Of a stretch of 64,000 nucleotides of DNA, positions 1 through 8,602 are shown in pieces. The translations under genes were made by a program, and so were the position numbers. The notes below the pieces were generated by a model that saw only the letters and a list, made by a program, of their open reading frames with translations, did not search any database and was not told where the DNA came from. This DNA is from Spirobacillus cienkowskii (lineage in GTDB: Bacteria > Bdellovibrionota_B > Oligoflexia > Silvanigrellales > Silvanigrellaceae). How positions within the stretch are numbered: position 1 is the stretch's first letter; every line of letters begins with the position of its first letter. The DNA lies in NCBI RefSeq assembly GCF_037081835.1, contig NZ_CP146516.1, positions 2,007,501-2,071,500 on the forward strand. Direction: 5' to 3'.

Positions 1-345
1 ATAATTAAAATGCGACTCTGGTTTTATTAAATAACTATCAAATTCTCCAGATTTTATTTGATCAGAAAATTTTTCAATCATTTTCCAAGGGTTATTCAAC
101 CTTGCAATAATCACAGATACAGTGACATATAATGCAATTTTATCAAAAGTATAATTTTGAATAAATTTTTCATTATTATTACTAAAAGCATAATTCCAAA
201 AACACAGTTGAACTAAAATAGGCAAAGTAGTACCAATTAAACAATCAACAACTAACATTCCTCTATCAATAAACGTTTCTTTTAAACCAATATGCCAAAA
301 TTGAAGCATATATTTAATATCATAAATTACTTTATTCAAATTCAT
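1..345 (-). CDS. ABC-2 type exporter permease, N-terminal part (runs off the window)
   Basis: The minus strand reads from ATG codons at 351, 348 or 345 out through the window edge without a stop, about 115 residues. The segment resembles the N-terminal part of the permease at 53529-54332: both carry a hydrophobic stretch ending in a WNY motif, followed by a second membrane segment and an I-x-R-x-N-N-type motif. The start overlaps the end of the upstream ATPase gene by 14 bases, the same overlap length seen in the second copy, which indicates translational coupling. It should form the membrane channel with the ATPase at 332-1357. Substrate is unknown. The frame and homology are clear; the exact ATG is not. 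Confidence 0.8.
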   Translation of the reverse strand, partial: MNLNKVIYDIKYMLQFWHIGLKETFIDRGMLVVDCLIGTTLPILVQLCFWNYAFSNNNEKFIQNYTFDKIALYVTVSVIIARLNNPWKMIEKFSDQIKSGEFDSYLIKPESHFNY

Positions 346-1357
346 CATCATCTTCATTATTAATATTACCAGCAATATCAAACATATCAGCCAAAATCTC
401 TTCAAACGTCATAATTCTCAATTCAAAAGAGGTAATATTATTTTCAATTAAAGAATTGACTATAATTCTCTCTAAATCTTTTGAAAATGTCATGCTATAA
501 GTATTAACGTACTCTTTTAATACTAAATTATTTTCTGATTTTAAATTATTAAAATATTTTTGACTTATAACATCTTTTTTAACAATTATTTTTATTTTAT
601 CTTTATAAACATCTTTTATTTTTTCTGTTTTTTTAGAAAATGCTATTTCACCATCAGAAAGAATATAAATATGATCACAACAATTTTCAATATCTGATGG
701 ATCATGAGATGCCATTACAAATGAGGTTTTATTTTGGCACTTTTCATAATTAATAAATTCACGAATTTGATTTTTAGACTCTATGTCTACACCTATAGTA
801 GGTTCATCTAAAAAAACCAATACAGGCTCGTGCAGCAAATTCATTACTAAATTAGCTTTTACTCTTTCACCCAAGCTCATAAACTTAATTTTTGAATTTA
901 AACATTTTGTTAAATTCAAAATTTCTAATAAATAATTTAAGCGTGTTTTATAATACTTATCTTCAAGATGATAAATAACTTTATGTAAATTTAAACTATC
1001 AAATAAAGGAAGATCCCACATTAAAGAATTTTTATGGCCAAAAACAACGCCAATATTTTTTAAAAAATTAGCTTCCCTTAAATGTGGTTTTGCATTGCAA
1101 ACAACAAGTTCACCACTTGAAGGAACAATCACTCCGGTCATCATTTTTATAAGGGTAGATTTTCCTGCACCATTTTTTCCTAAAACTGCAATGGTTTCTC
1201 CCTTTGCAAGACTTAGTGAGCAGTTGTTAACAATATACTTTTTTTGATAACTTCTAAAAAAATAGTCTTTAACTCTACCCAGAAACTCTACATTTTTAGG
1301 TATTTCTCTTTCAAGAACATATTTACTCAACTTATCTGCATACAGTAGACTATTCAC
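332..1357 (-). CDS. ABC-2 exporter ATP-binding protein (COG4586-like)
   Basis: Nucleotide-binding subunit of an inner-membrane exporter. Walker A GKNGAGKST lies at residues 60-68, the signature SLGER near 161-165, Walker B (VFLDEP) near 181-186 and the switch histidine in SHD at 218. The extended form with a WDLP motif after the Q-loop is that of the uncharacterised COG4586 family, which normally works with two six-helix permeases (COG4587, COG3694). Where I would expect a Q-loop glutamine the sequence has histidine (FGHK). The start is GTG at 1357, five bases after GAGG. A full paralogue lies at 52514-53542. The gene is separated by 166 bases from the biosynthetic-looking set upstream and has its own promoter candidate, so the link to that set is only positional. 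Confidence 0.9.
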   Translation of the reverse strand: MNSLLYADKLSKYVLEREIPKNVEFLGRVKDYFFRSYQKKYIVNNCSLSLAKGETIAVLGKNGAGKSTLIKMMTGVIVPSSGELVVCNAKPHLREANFLKNIGVVFGHKNSLMWDLPLFDSLNLHKVIYHLEDKYYKTRLNYLLEILNLTKCLNSKIKFMSLGERVKANLVMNLLHEPVLVFLDEPTIGVDIESKNQIREFINYEKCQNKTSFVMASHDPSDIENCCDHIYILSDGEIAFSKKTEKIKDVYKDKIKIIVKKDVISQKYFNNLKSENNLVLKEYVNTYSMTFSKDLERIIVNSLIENNITSFELRIMTFEEILADMFDIAGNINNEDDDEFE

Positions 1358-1406
1358 ATGATCCTCAAAAAAATTTTAATAAAATATTTACTAATAAAAC
1401 AAATTT

Positions 1407-1435
1407 TAATTATTTAAAAATTTTTAAAATGTCAA
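1407..1435 (-). promoter_or_regulatory. candidate sigma-70 promoter for the ABC exporter
   Basis: On the minus strand TTGACA (1430-1435) is followed after 17 bases by TAATTA (1407-1412), about 50 bases before the GTG start at 1357. The -35 is perfect and the -10 partial. The surrounding DNA is nearly all A and T, which raises the chance of false matches. Confidence 0.4.
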
Positions 1436-1523
1436 TAAATAATTTTTATTTAAAATATAAAAAGATAAAAATCTTCGCAATTCTTATTTTAATAAAATTT
1501 TATAGTATATAGAATTATGGTAA

Positions 1524-2819
1524 TTAATAATTATTATCTTGAATTTGATTTATTAAATCATTACATGTATAAGTTGTTGGTAAAATATCAACTTTTACTT
1601 CAATATGAGAAGCTATTTCACAAGCGAGATTCATTGCTAACTCTGCCGTCTCATGAGACACAATAACAGAACCTATGACTCCTTGATTTGAGGACGCAGG
1701 CTCTACCCATTTGCCAATTTCGCCTAATATATTTACGGACTCAACATGCTCCATTTTTTTTAAATGTTCTAAATTATAGAGTCCTGCAAAATATCCTGCA
1801 TATGGCATTGTCAAACGATGAATTGCGGCTCCACGAATTTTTTTAGGTTGCCAAATAATGTCTTTGCCGCAAGAGACATCAACAATTGCGTGCGCTGGAT
1901 TTAATCCCGTAGCAATTTCAATCATATGACTGCCCATTTGATCACCAACCAAACGAGGGTTCATTTCCAGCACTTTGACTTTGCCATTTTCAATTTTGCA
2001 ATCAATATTGATTGCCCCTACAGCAAATCCCATATGTTCAACAAGGGGAGAAATTTCTTTAAATAATAAATCTGTTTCTATAGATGATGCAGGAAAACTA
2101 GCACCAATTTTAATAAAATAGCCTTGCTCAGTTCCTGCTAACATTTTTTTAAATGCACCAATTAAAATAAGCTTACCTGAAAATGATTTTAATAAATCTA
2201 AACAAAACTCTGTACCTTGAACATAGCTTTCTAACAACACGCCGCTTTGAAAATTTTGCCCAGAAACATCAACACCCCAGTGATTGCGATCGTGAAAATA
2301 TTTTTGCAAATCATGAGTATTACTAATTTTTTTTACATGTAAACTATCGTTCCCATTTATTGGTTTTGCAATAAATGGAAAACTATTATTTGTTGCAAAT
2401 TTTATTGCATCTTCTAATGATAAAGCATGAAAGTATTGCGGATTTAATTCGGGTTTAAATTTTTCAATTTCATTTCTCATTTTCAATTTATTTTTTATAT
2501 TTTCAACCGAATAACTAGAATTACCAGGTAAATTTAAATATTCACATAATTGAGCAGTTTGCACTACAAAAAAATCACTGGTTGTAGTAACAGCTTTAAT
2601 GCTAAATTTTTGTCGCAATTTATCAGTTTCATGAATTAATTCAGAAATTTTTGTAGTATCTATCTCAACGACACTATCACAATTTTTAAAAATATTTTGC
2701 TTATAATTTAATATACTTTTACAAAATAATATTACAAAATATCCAGAATTCTTCGCATAAGCACATGCCACTTCACCTGCACCTGTTTGACTTGCTTCTA
2801 CAAAAATAATGCATTCCAT
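1524..2819 (-). CDS. ATP-grasp ligase
   Basis: 431-residue ATP-grasp enzyme, the fold that activates a carboxylate as acyl phosphate and joins it to an amine or other nucleophile. An N-terminal Rossmann-like part starts with IIFVEASQTG; the ATP-binding part has a PFIAKP strand with its lysine. The metal-binding end has E-M-N-P-R followed by a GDQMGSH loop, as in amino-acid ligases related to biotin carboxylase and L-amino-acid ligases. The start was moved to the ATG at 2819, which sits six bases after GAGG; the longer frame would begin at a TTG inside that binding site. It is the last gene of a three-gene set, 24 bases after the diiron oxidase gene. By analogy with BesA-type enzymes it may join the cluster's amino acid to another amino acid; the substrates cannot be read from sequence. 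Confidence 0.85.
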   Translation of the reverse strand: MECIIFVEASQTGAGEVACAYAKNSGYFVILFCKSILNYKQNIFKNCDSVVEIDTTKISELIHETDKLRQKFSIKAVTTTSDFFVVQTAQLCEYLNLPGNSSYSVENIKNKLKMRNEIEKFKPELNPQYFHALSLEDAIKFATNNSFPFIAKPINGNDSLHVKKISNTHDLQKYFHDRNHWGVDVSGQNFQSGVLLESYVQGTEFCLDLLKSFSGKLILIGAFKKMLAGTEQGYFIKIGASFPASSIETDLLFKEISPLVEHMGFAVGAINIDCKIENGKVKVLEMNPRLVGDQMGSHMIEIATGLNPAHAIVDVSCGKDIIWQPKKIRGAAIHRLTMPYAGYFAGLYNLEHLKKMEHVESVNILGEIGKWVEPASSNQGVIGSVIVSHETAELAMNLACEIASHIEVKVDILPTTYTCNDLINQIQDNNY

Positions 2820-2843
2820 AAATAACCTCAATAAAAATTGAAT

Positions 2844-3893
2844 CTAAATTTTTTTAAAAATCATATCCCAATATCGACGTGAAACAAGTTCTCGTAACAA
2901 AATTCCATCAATTATACATCTAATCTGATAAGGTTTATGTGCTTCAAATTCAGGAAGAATAATATTATTTAACCAAGATTGTGCGTGGTTAATATCCAAT
3001 TCGGAATGTAGCGCATGATATTCTAAAACTTCTGAAGGAAATCCTAAGCGTTTACCAGCGTTTGCAATACAACCAAATCGAGCTGGAGTTAATGCTTCTA
3101 AAAAACTTAAATAACCAATACAGTAATGAAAATAACTTCTAAAATAAGCAAGAAACATCATGTAATTACCACACGACAACGCCTCCCAAAATAAATTTTC
3201 TTTTTGGATTTCTTTGATATCTAAAAAATTAGTGAGTTTTTCAAACATTGATAAATGAAAATTATTTAGATTACTTGATCCTAGTTCATCATTAAAATTA
3301 TTAAAAAACTCCAGCTTTTGAGTTCCTCTTACACCCACTTGAGAAAATGCAATGACATCATCAAAAGAAACATGAACAGAAGCTTCAATTTTTATAAACT
3401 CTCTAAATTGCTCATATGTTGCAAAATTTTCGATGTATTCAAATAAAGGATGCGGATATTTTGAATATTTATTTAGCTTTTCTTGAAACCAAATTTTAAA
3501 TTCATCAATTGTGAGAGGTTTATACGCATTTGAGATTGTATTTAAATCATTTTCCATCTGAGCATTAATAATTTTTTGCTGAATTTTAAACATTATTGGA
3601 GAAGTTTCAACACCATCATTATATAAAATATACTTTCTTGATAATATTTCATTTAAGCACAAATGAACTACAAATAAACTATGTTTGTTATTATTTTTAT
3701 AAGCTTTTAAAAGCTCAACATCTAGAGTTTGTATTAATTTTGATTCAATATTACTGTCATAATCATCAATATTTTTTATATTAACAAATGCTTTTTTAAA
3801 TAAATTTAAAAAAGCATTTTTACTCAATATATCATTTAATTCATAAGGATAATTCAAAGACAAACCTGCATTATTAGCAGCAAAGATAGACAT
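2844..3893 (-). CDS. heme-oxygenase-like diiron oxidase (HDO superfamily)
   Basis: 349 residues; the C-terminal two thirds match the Haem_oxygenas_2/HDO pattern (UndA, BesC, SznF group). Visible candidate ligands, numbered from the ATG at 3893, are the glutamate in DELG (about 203), histidine in NNFH (about 213), glutamate in FLEAL (about 266), and the H-x-E-x-D-x-x-H motif (about 296-303). These enzymes use a non-heme diiron centre and O2 to cleave, desaturate or N-oxygenate amino or fatty acids. The N-terminal 100 residues are not recognised. The start has GGAGAG four bases upstream; an earlier TTG in frame has no binding site. It lies 22 bases after the PLP fusion gene and 24 before the ligase gene, so all three are probably one transcript. 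The substrate is unknown. Confidence 0.82.
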   Translation of the reverse strand: MSIFAANNAGLSLNYPYELNDILSKNAFLNLFKKAFVNIKNIDDYDSNIESKLIQTLDVELLKAYKNNNKHSLFVVHLCLNEILSRKYILYNDGVETSPIMFKIQQKIINAQMENDLNTISNAYKPLTIDEFKIWFQEKLNKYSKYPHPLFEYIENFATYEQFREFIKIEASVHVSFDDVIAFSQVGVRGTQKLEFFNNFNDELGSSNLNNFHLSMFEKLTNFLDIKEIQKENLFWEALSCGNYMMFLAYFRSYFHYCIGYLSFLEALTPARFGCIANAGKRLGFPSEVLEYHALHSELDINHAQSWLNNIILPEFEAHKPYQIRCIIDGILLRELVSRRYWDMIFKKI

Positions 3894-3915
3894 CAAACTC
3901 TCCAATAATAAATTG

Positions 3916-6474
3916 TTAAATACTATTAGGATCAAACGATTCAAAAAAATCTTTTAGTGACAAAACAACAACTGAACTTAACTTATGCATTAAATCAACA
4001 GATTCTTCACCAACAGAAAATCGCAAAAAAGGTGGTGCATTTTCAGCCATTGCTGCTGCCGCAGAAACTCTTGTAACAGAAAATCCAAAACTGACCCCTT
4101 TAGTTAAAGGAATTTTTTTATCTTTACAATGTGTTAACAAAATTTCTATAAATGCTTCAAGGCACGATCGATGATTTAACCCTGTTTTTTTTATTGACAA
4201 TGCAACAACACCTCCTCCATGCTTCCAGTAAAGTTCTTTCCAGTTCTTTGGATAAGAAACATTAATTCTATTTGATAAGTATACATTTTTTTCTATTTCA
4301 TTTACTAGTATTAAAGAATTTCTCATTAAAATATGCATTCTGTTTATAAATAATTCTCGATTATATTCTGGAAACTTATTGATACTTGATTGATACATAA
4401 CAGCACCAATATTTCTTCTATGAACATTTAACTTTACAGAATTTTCTTTAGAACATACAATTACTCCAGCCATTTGCAAATCTAATCCAAACTGTAAATA
4501 TTTGCTGCCACTTTCATAATATAAAATATTTGGATGATTTTTTTCGGAAAATAAATGAAAGATATTTATCCCTCCAGAAATCATTGTTCCATCAATAATG
4601 AGCCATTTATTTTTCCAATTTTTAGACTTAATTTTGTCTGCAAAATATTTAAAATCAATAATATTTAATTCTGCTAGGTTTGCCATTGGATCTATAAATA
4701 TCACATCGGCGTTTTTTTCTTCAATTTCACAAATGATATCATCTAAGTCCCAAGACAAACATTGAGTTACATTAACAAATGACAAACGCTCTAATTGTTC
4801 TTGCGCTTCGAAGTATATATATGGAGCGGTTACTACATTTGAATTATTATGCAAAACATTTGATATTAAAAAACTTTCTATTACTGAGTACGCAGCCTGT
4901 CCTGATGATACCAATAGTAAATCATTTTCTTCTGGTGAAAATCCTAGGCTAGATAGTAAATTAACCTCAAACTTTTTTAAACTTAAGGAACCATATCTAT
5001 CATAATTTACACTTGAAGAATTATTCTCTTGCGAATCAAAAAACATAACAAATTGACTTTGTGCATTACTCGCACTGCACCATGATAAACTGCTTCTTAA
5101 AAAAGCAAATTCTTGAATAAATAATCTATAAAAATCTCTTATCTCAGATGCATTTTCATTCTCATGATAAACTTTTAAAGAATTTTCAACCATTGATTGA
5201 ATTCTCTCAAATACATACTGATATGTTTTAAAATTAAAGGATAATCCTTCTAATAAAATATATTCTCTAAACCTAGCAAGTCCTTCTAATAGATTTTTAG
5301 CTTTAGCAATTGTAATAAAAAGTAGCTCAGACCAAATTTCTTTTGATTCTTTTGGTAATAAAAAATTTTTTGATAAACCTTGATCAAAATCATTTTCAAA
5401 ATAATTTTTAGAAATTGTTGTATGATTTTTTTCAATTTCATTTGATAATTTATTTGATTGATGCCCTAAAATTGAGGCTATTCGAGTATTTTTTAAATCT
5501 GCAGCAAAACATTTCATTAAAGAAGTAGAAGAAATATTTCCTCCACTAATAATAACTAATATATTTCCTTTTATCCTTGTCGCATCAGGATCATAAAGTA
5601 GAGGTGCCAATGCTGTTGCTGCAGCACCTTCGATTAAAATACCCTCATTATGCAATGTTGCAATAACAGTATTTTCAATTTCTGACTCAGAAACTTCAAT
5701 TTTACTGTTAATTAATGATTCTAAAATTTTACTAAATTCATTGTCTGATTCATCATGCTGAACTGCAAGTCCATCAGCAATAGTAGGAAATACTTCTTTT
5801 TGCATTGCCTTTGTAAAATCATCAGAAAAATTACGATTAAAAATTTGAGGATATGTTGCAATAATATTTGAAGAGGGAGAAAAATTTTTAAATACGGTGC
5901 CAATTCCAGTTAATAATCCACCGCCCCCCAAAGGAACTAAAACATGATCAAATACAACAGAAGACTGCTCCTGAACTTCTAAAGAAATACTTCCTTGTCC
6001 ACAAATCACATCTAAATGCGAGTAGGGAGAAATATACTCTGCATTGTATATACTTGCTTGTTGTCTTGCTATTCGACAGGCATCAAATAGATTTTTACCC
6101 ACAGCTTCTATCTTTACCCCCGTTTGAATCAGACGTCGAACTTTTAAATCTGAAGCATTTGATGGGATAAAAATTGTACAATCTCTCTGTAAAGCCTGAG
6201 ATGCATATGATATTGCGAGTCCGTGATTCCCAGCCGAAGCAGTAAAGATTTTTTTATTTTTATCTAGTTTTAAAAGAGCATTATAAGCTCCACGAATTTT
6301 AAATGAATTTGTCGATTGATTGGATTCGAGCTTGGCCCATACAGTTCTATTTTTATGGCTCAACCAATTTATTTTAACTAGCGGAGTTTTACTAATATAA
6401 TTTTTTAAAGTTACGTAATCATCATGAATTTTATGAAATAAATATTCTAAGCTTCGGTGAATCTCATTTTTCAT
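3916..6474 (-). CDS. fusion of a threonine-dehydratase-like and a cystathionine-synthase-like PLP enzyme
   Basis: 852 residues, numbered from the ATG at 6474 (AAGGA eight bases upstream). Residues about 15-325 are a fold-type II PLP enzyme like threonine dehydratase or serine racemase: Schiff-base lysine in SFKIRGA (K59), phosphate-contact SAGNHG (80-85), glycine loop GGGG (183-186) and ISGGN near 309. Residues about 330-480 are a helical linker I do not recognise. Residues about 500-852 are a fold-type I Cys/Met-metabolism enzyme: SSGQAA, aspartate in IIDGT (D628), lysine in SGSKYL (K658) and the terminal RFSVG strand with the substrate-carboxylate arginine. Both lysines are present, so both halves may be active. 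Together they could perform consecutive beta/gamma eliminations or replacements on one amino acid. It is the first gene of the three-gene set. Confidence 0.88.
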   Translation of the reverse strand: MKNEIHRSLEYLFHKIHDDYVTLKNYISKTPLVKINWLSHKNRTVWAKLESNQSTNSFKIRGAYNALLKLDKNKKIFTASAGNHGLAISYASQALQRDCTIFIPSNASDLKVRRLIQTGVKIEAVGKNLFDACRIARQQASIYNAEYISPYSHLDVICGQGSISLEVQEQSSVVFDHVLVPLGGGGLLTGIGTVFKNFSPSSNIIATYPQIFNRNFSDDFTKAMQKEVFPTIADGLAVQHDESDNEFSKILESLINSKIEVSESEIENTVIATLHNEGILIEGAAATALAPLLYDPDATRIKGNILVIISGGNISSTSLMKCFAADLKNTRIASILGHQSNKLSNEIEKNHTTISKNYFENDFDQGLSKNFLLPKESKEIWSELLFITIAKAKNLLEGLARFREYILLEGLSFNFKTYQYVFERIQSMVENSLKVYHENENASEIRDFYRLFIQEFAFLRSSLSWCSASNAQSQFVMFFDSQENNSSSVNYDRYGSLSLKKFEVNLLSSLGFSPEENDLLLVSSGQAAYSVIESFLISNVLHNNSNVVTAPYIYFEAQEQLERLSFVNVTQCLSWDLDDIICEIEEKNADVIFIDPMANLAELNIIDFKYFADKIKSKNWKNKWLIIDGTMISGGINIFHLFSEKNHPNILYYESGSKYLQFGLDLQMAGVIVCSKENSVKLNVHRRNIGAVMYQSSINKFPEYNRELFINRMHILMRNSLILVNEIEKNVYLSNRINVSYPKNWKELYWKHGGGVVALSIKKTGLNHRSCLEAFIEILLTHCKDKKIPLTKGVSFGFSVTRVSAAAAMAENAPPFLRFSVGEESVDLMHKLSSVVVLSLKDFFESFDPNSI

Positions 6475-6610
6475 AATAAACATCCTTGTTATGAAAATCG
6501 TAAATATTCAATTTTAGTGTTATTTAACAAATTATTTGTAATTTTTCAATAAAATTAAAAATAAAGATTAAATTTTTTATTTTATTTGTAAATGATCACT
6601 TGTCAGGCGT

Positions 6611-6640
6611 AGTATATAATTAATTAAACCTATTTGTCAA
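6611..6640 (-). promoter_or_regulatory. sigma-70-type promoter for the PLP/HDO/ATP-grasp set
   Basis: Minus strand TTGACA (6635-6640), 18-base spacer, TATACT (6611-6616). Both boxes are close to consensus and the position gives a leader of about 130 bases before the ATG at 6474. No terminator or other gene lies between. This is the best promoter match I saw in the window. Confidence 0.6.
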
Positions 6641-6918
6641 TATTAAATAATAAGTAAATTAAATTTTTTTTCTTAATTAAAAATTGGTATGCTATCATTT
6701 ATTAATTTTTTTTCGACAAAAAAACTAAATATTTTAGGATTATATCAATATAGAAAATAATTATTTGAAATTAATATTTCTTATAATCATGCATAATAAA
6801 AACATTTTATTTAAATTTAATTAAACAAATAAAATTAAATTATTTTTAATTTGTTAAAAATGTTTATAAAATTTAATTTTTCACTTAAAAAATTCTCTAT
6901 GACTATAGTTGCTCATCA

Positions 6919-6950
6919 TGTAGCATATGTGGATATTTTTTTATGCTACA
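6919..6950 (+). promoter_or_regulatory. perfect 9-bp inverted repeat upstream of the secreted-protein gene
   Basis: TGTAGCATA (6919-6927) and TATGCTACA (6942-6950) are perfect reverse complements with a 14-base spacer containing a T run. It ends about 60 bases before the ATG at 7013. It could be an operator overlapping the promoter or a hairpin in the leader; a terminator is less likely because no plus-strand gene lies upstream. Confidence 0.45.
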
Positions 6951-7432
6951 CTATTTGTTTTAAAAAAAAGTAACAAACATAGAAAAAAAACTCAATTTTT
7001 AAAGGAAGTCTTATGCTTTATAAAAATTATGTAATGATATTTATCATAAATATTTTTGTAAATACAAATTTATATCCCTATTTTAACAAAACTTTTGTTT
7101 ACTGTGCATCGCGATACAATAATAATTGGTTTTGGCTTAAAGATGAATACGGAAGATATCAAACATTATCAGGTGACTGGAAAATAAAGACATTTTGTGG
7201 TTTTCAGTTTAGTTACTTTTTAATTAAAAAACCAAGTCTTTATAAAGTTAATAAACTTGCTCAAATGTGTGTTAACAACTATGGTGAAGATTATGATATT
7301 ATACAACCGGCAGATACAAGCTTTTTTAAATATTGGTACCCTTTTGCAATTACAGATGATAAATATTTAAATGGAAAAATTGAGATTTCGTTTTACTATG
7401 ATACAAGCAATAATTACATAAAATATACTTAT

Positions 7433-8456
7433 AATGCCAATTAATAGTTGAGAAAAATCAATTAGAATTTGAATAAGTAGTTAAACAGGCAGGCAGAAAA
7501 TCGTCCGAAAACATGGACGATAAGGCCTTTAGTCGATCGAACTTTTGATGCGATTTGAATACCGCTGGATTCAATTAACCAGTTAAAAAGGATTTCAATG
7601 GACTGCCGAATAGAGCTAACAGATTTAGAATAAACTTTCTCATCACTAGAAAGAGTTTTTTTATTCCGAGAGAGTTTAATTGGTGTGTGTAATTTAGAGT
7701 TTATTTGATTCAAGTTTTTTTTAGTTGATTTGTCACAGTAAGCACGATCGGCAAAGATTTGCGAATGTTTGAAGTTTAAAAGATCATTCTTAACAGCAGT
7801 TAAGTCGTGAGTTGCGGCGGGTGTGATTTTAAAATCAATAGGTGCGGCAAGTTTTTTATTTTGAAACAAAGCAGCGAGATGAAGTTTTAACCCATAGTAA
7901 AATTTATCTTTTGAAGAGCAATAGCCAATAGCAGAAATATCGTTTGCAGTATTGCACTTGTGCGCCCGAAAACCAGTTGTGAGTATAATAGGTAAAGAGT
8001 CAATAAGAATAAAAGGTTTGGATTTTGTTTTAGGGATTTTAAATTTATTATTTTTTAAAATAAAGTTTGCAAGTTCAGGAAAGAGTTTACTTAAGCTATT
8101 AAGTCTTGACAAAAATCCTTCATAAGAAGGCAAGTGAGGAAACCAGTTTGGAATAAAATTTTTAGTGAAGTTAAAAATAGCTTTTATATTTTTTTGTTTC
8201 ATTAAAACTCCAAAGATGTAAATAGTGGTGACTTCTTGGTCTGTGAACGAGGGATTTGAGTTTGGACTAATTTTTAAAAAAGAGGTTGGAGAGAGTTGAG
8301 AAAAGAAATCGCAGGTAGTAAGGTATACAGTGATGAGTTGGCTCTGCCAGTCCATTGGTAGCTCCTTTGTTAATTTTGTTTGTGCAAAAATTATTTAACA
8401 AATTGGAGCTATTTCTTCAAGCCTCACAATAACTTTCTCAACTATTAACTGGCATT
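7433..8456 (-). mobile_element. IS982-family insertion sequence, intact
   Basis: 1,024 bases bounded by terminal inverted repeats of 23 bases with one mismatch, starting AATGCCA at 7433 and ending TGGCATT at 8456. The flanking trinucleotide TAT (7430-7432 and 8457-8459) fits a 3-bp target duplication, and removing one copy restores the frame of the interrupted gene. One transposase gene is inside. Ends were set by that frame restoration, so a shift of one or two bases is possible. Confidence 0.85.
7462..8355 (-). CDS. IS982-family transposase
   Basis: 297 residues, normal for IS982 transposases. The DDE catalytic residues can be read as D119 (ILIDS), D203 (FADRAYCD) and E254 (SIEILFNWL); the family-typical GYC-SK and YYGLKLHL segments lie at 144-160. 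It cuts and pastes the element at 7433-8456. AGGAG lies about seven bases before the ATG. The gene has no stop or frameshift, so the copy looks active. Confidence 0.92.
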   Translation of the reverse strand: MDWQSQLITVYLTTCDFFSQLSPTSFLKISPNSNPSFTDQEVTTIYIFGVLMKQKNIKAIFNFTKNFIPNWFPHLPSYEGFLSRLNSLSKLFPELANFILKNNKFKIPKTKSKPFILIDSLPIILTTGFRAHKCNTANDISAIGYCSSKDKFYYGLKLHLAALFQNKKLAAPIDFKITPAATHDLTAVKNDLLNFKHSQIFADRAYCDKSTKKNLNQINSKLHTPIKLSRNKKTLSSDEKVYSKSVSSIRQSIEILFNWLIESSGIQIASKVRSTKGLIVHVFGRFSACLFNYLFKF

Positions 8457-8602
8457 TATATTTACGATAGCAGAAAAAATTTAACTAAAGTTTTAACTCC
8501 CTTTAAAGACATTAAAAAATCAGTATACAATTATTATCTTACAAAAATTAAAAAAAACATTTTTATTAACTATGACAAATGCTTTGAAGATAATGGTAAA
8601 TA

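Larger units (their letters stand above)
6475..7012. other. 538-base AT-rich intergenic region between divergent genes
   Basis: Holds the promoter at 6611-6640 for the minus-strand set and the inverted repeat at 6919-6950 in front of the plus-strand gene at 7013. The rest is A/T-rich with no open frame of note, no tRNA-like structure and no recognised repeat. Confidence 0.6.

Noticed and set aside
3596..3784. Open frame on the plus strand inside the diiron oxidase gene
   Set aside because: It lies wholly in the antisense of a gene with clear family motifs and has no ribosome binding site or domain.
6597..6620. TTGTCA and TATAAT on the plus strand as a promoter for the gene at 7013
   Set aside because: The boxes are only nine bases apart, and the pair lies 400 bases from the start; the minus-strand promoter explains the same bases better.
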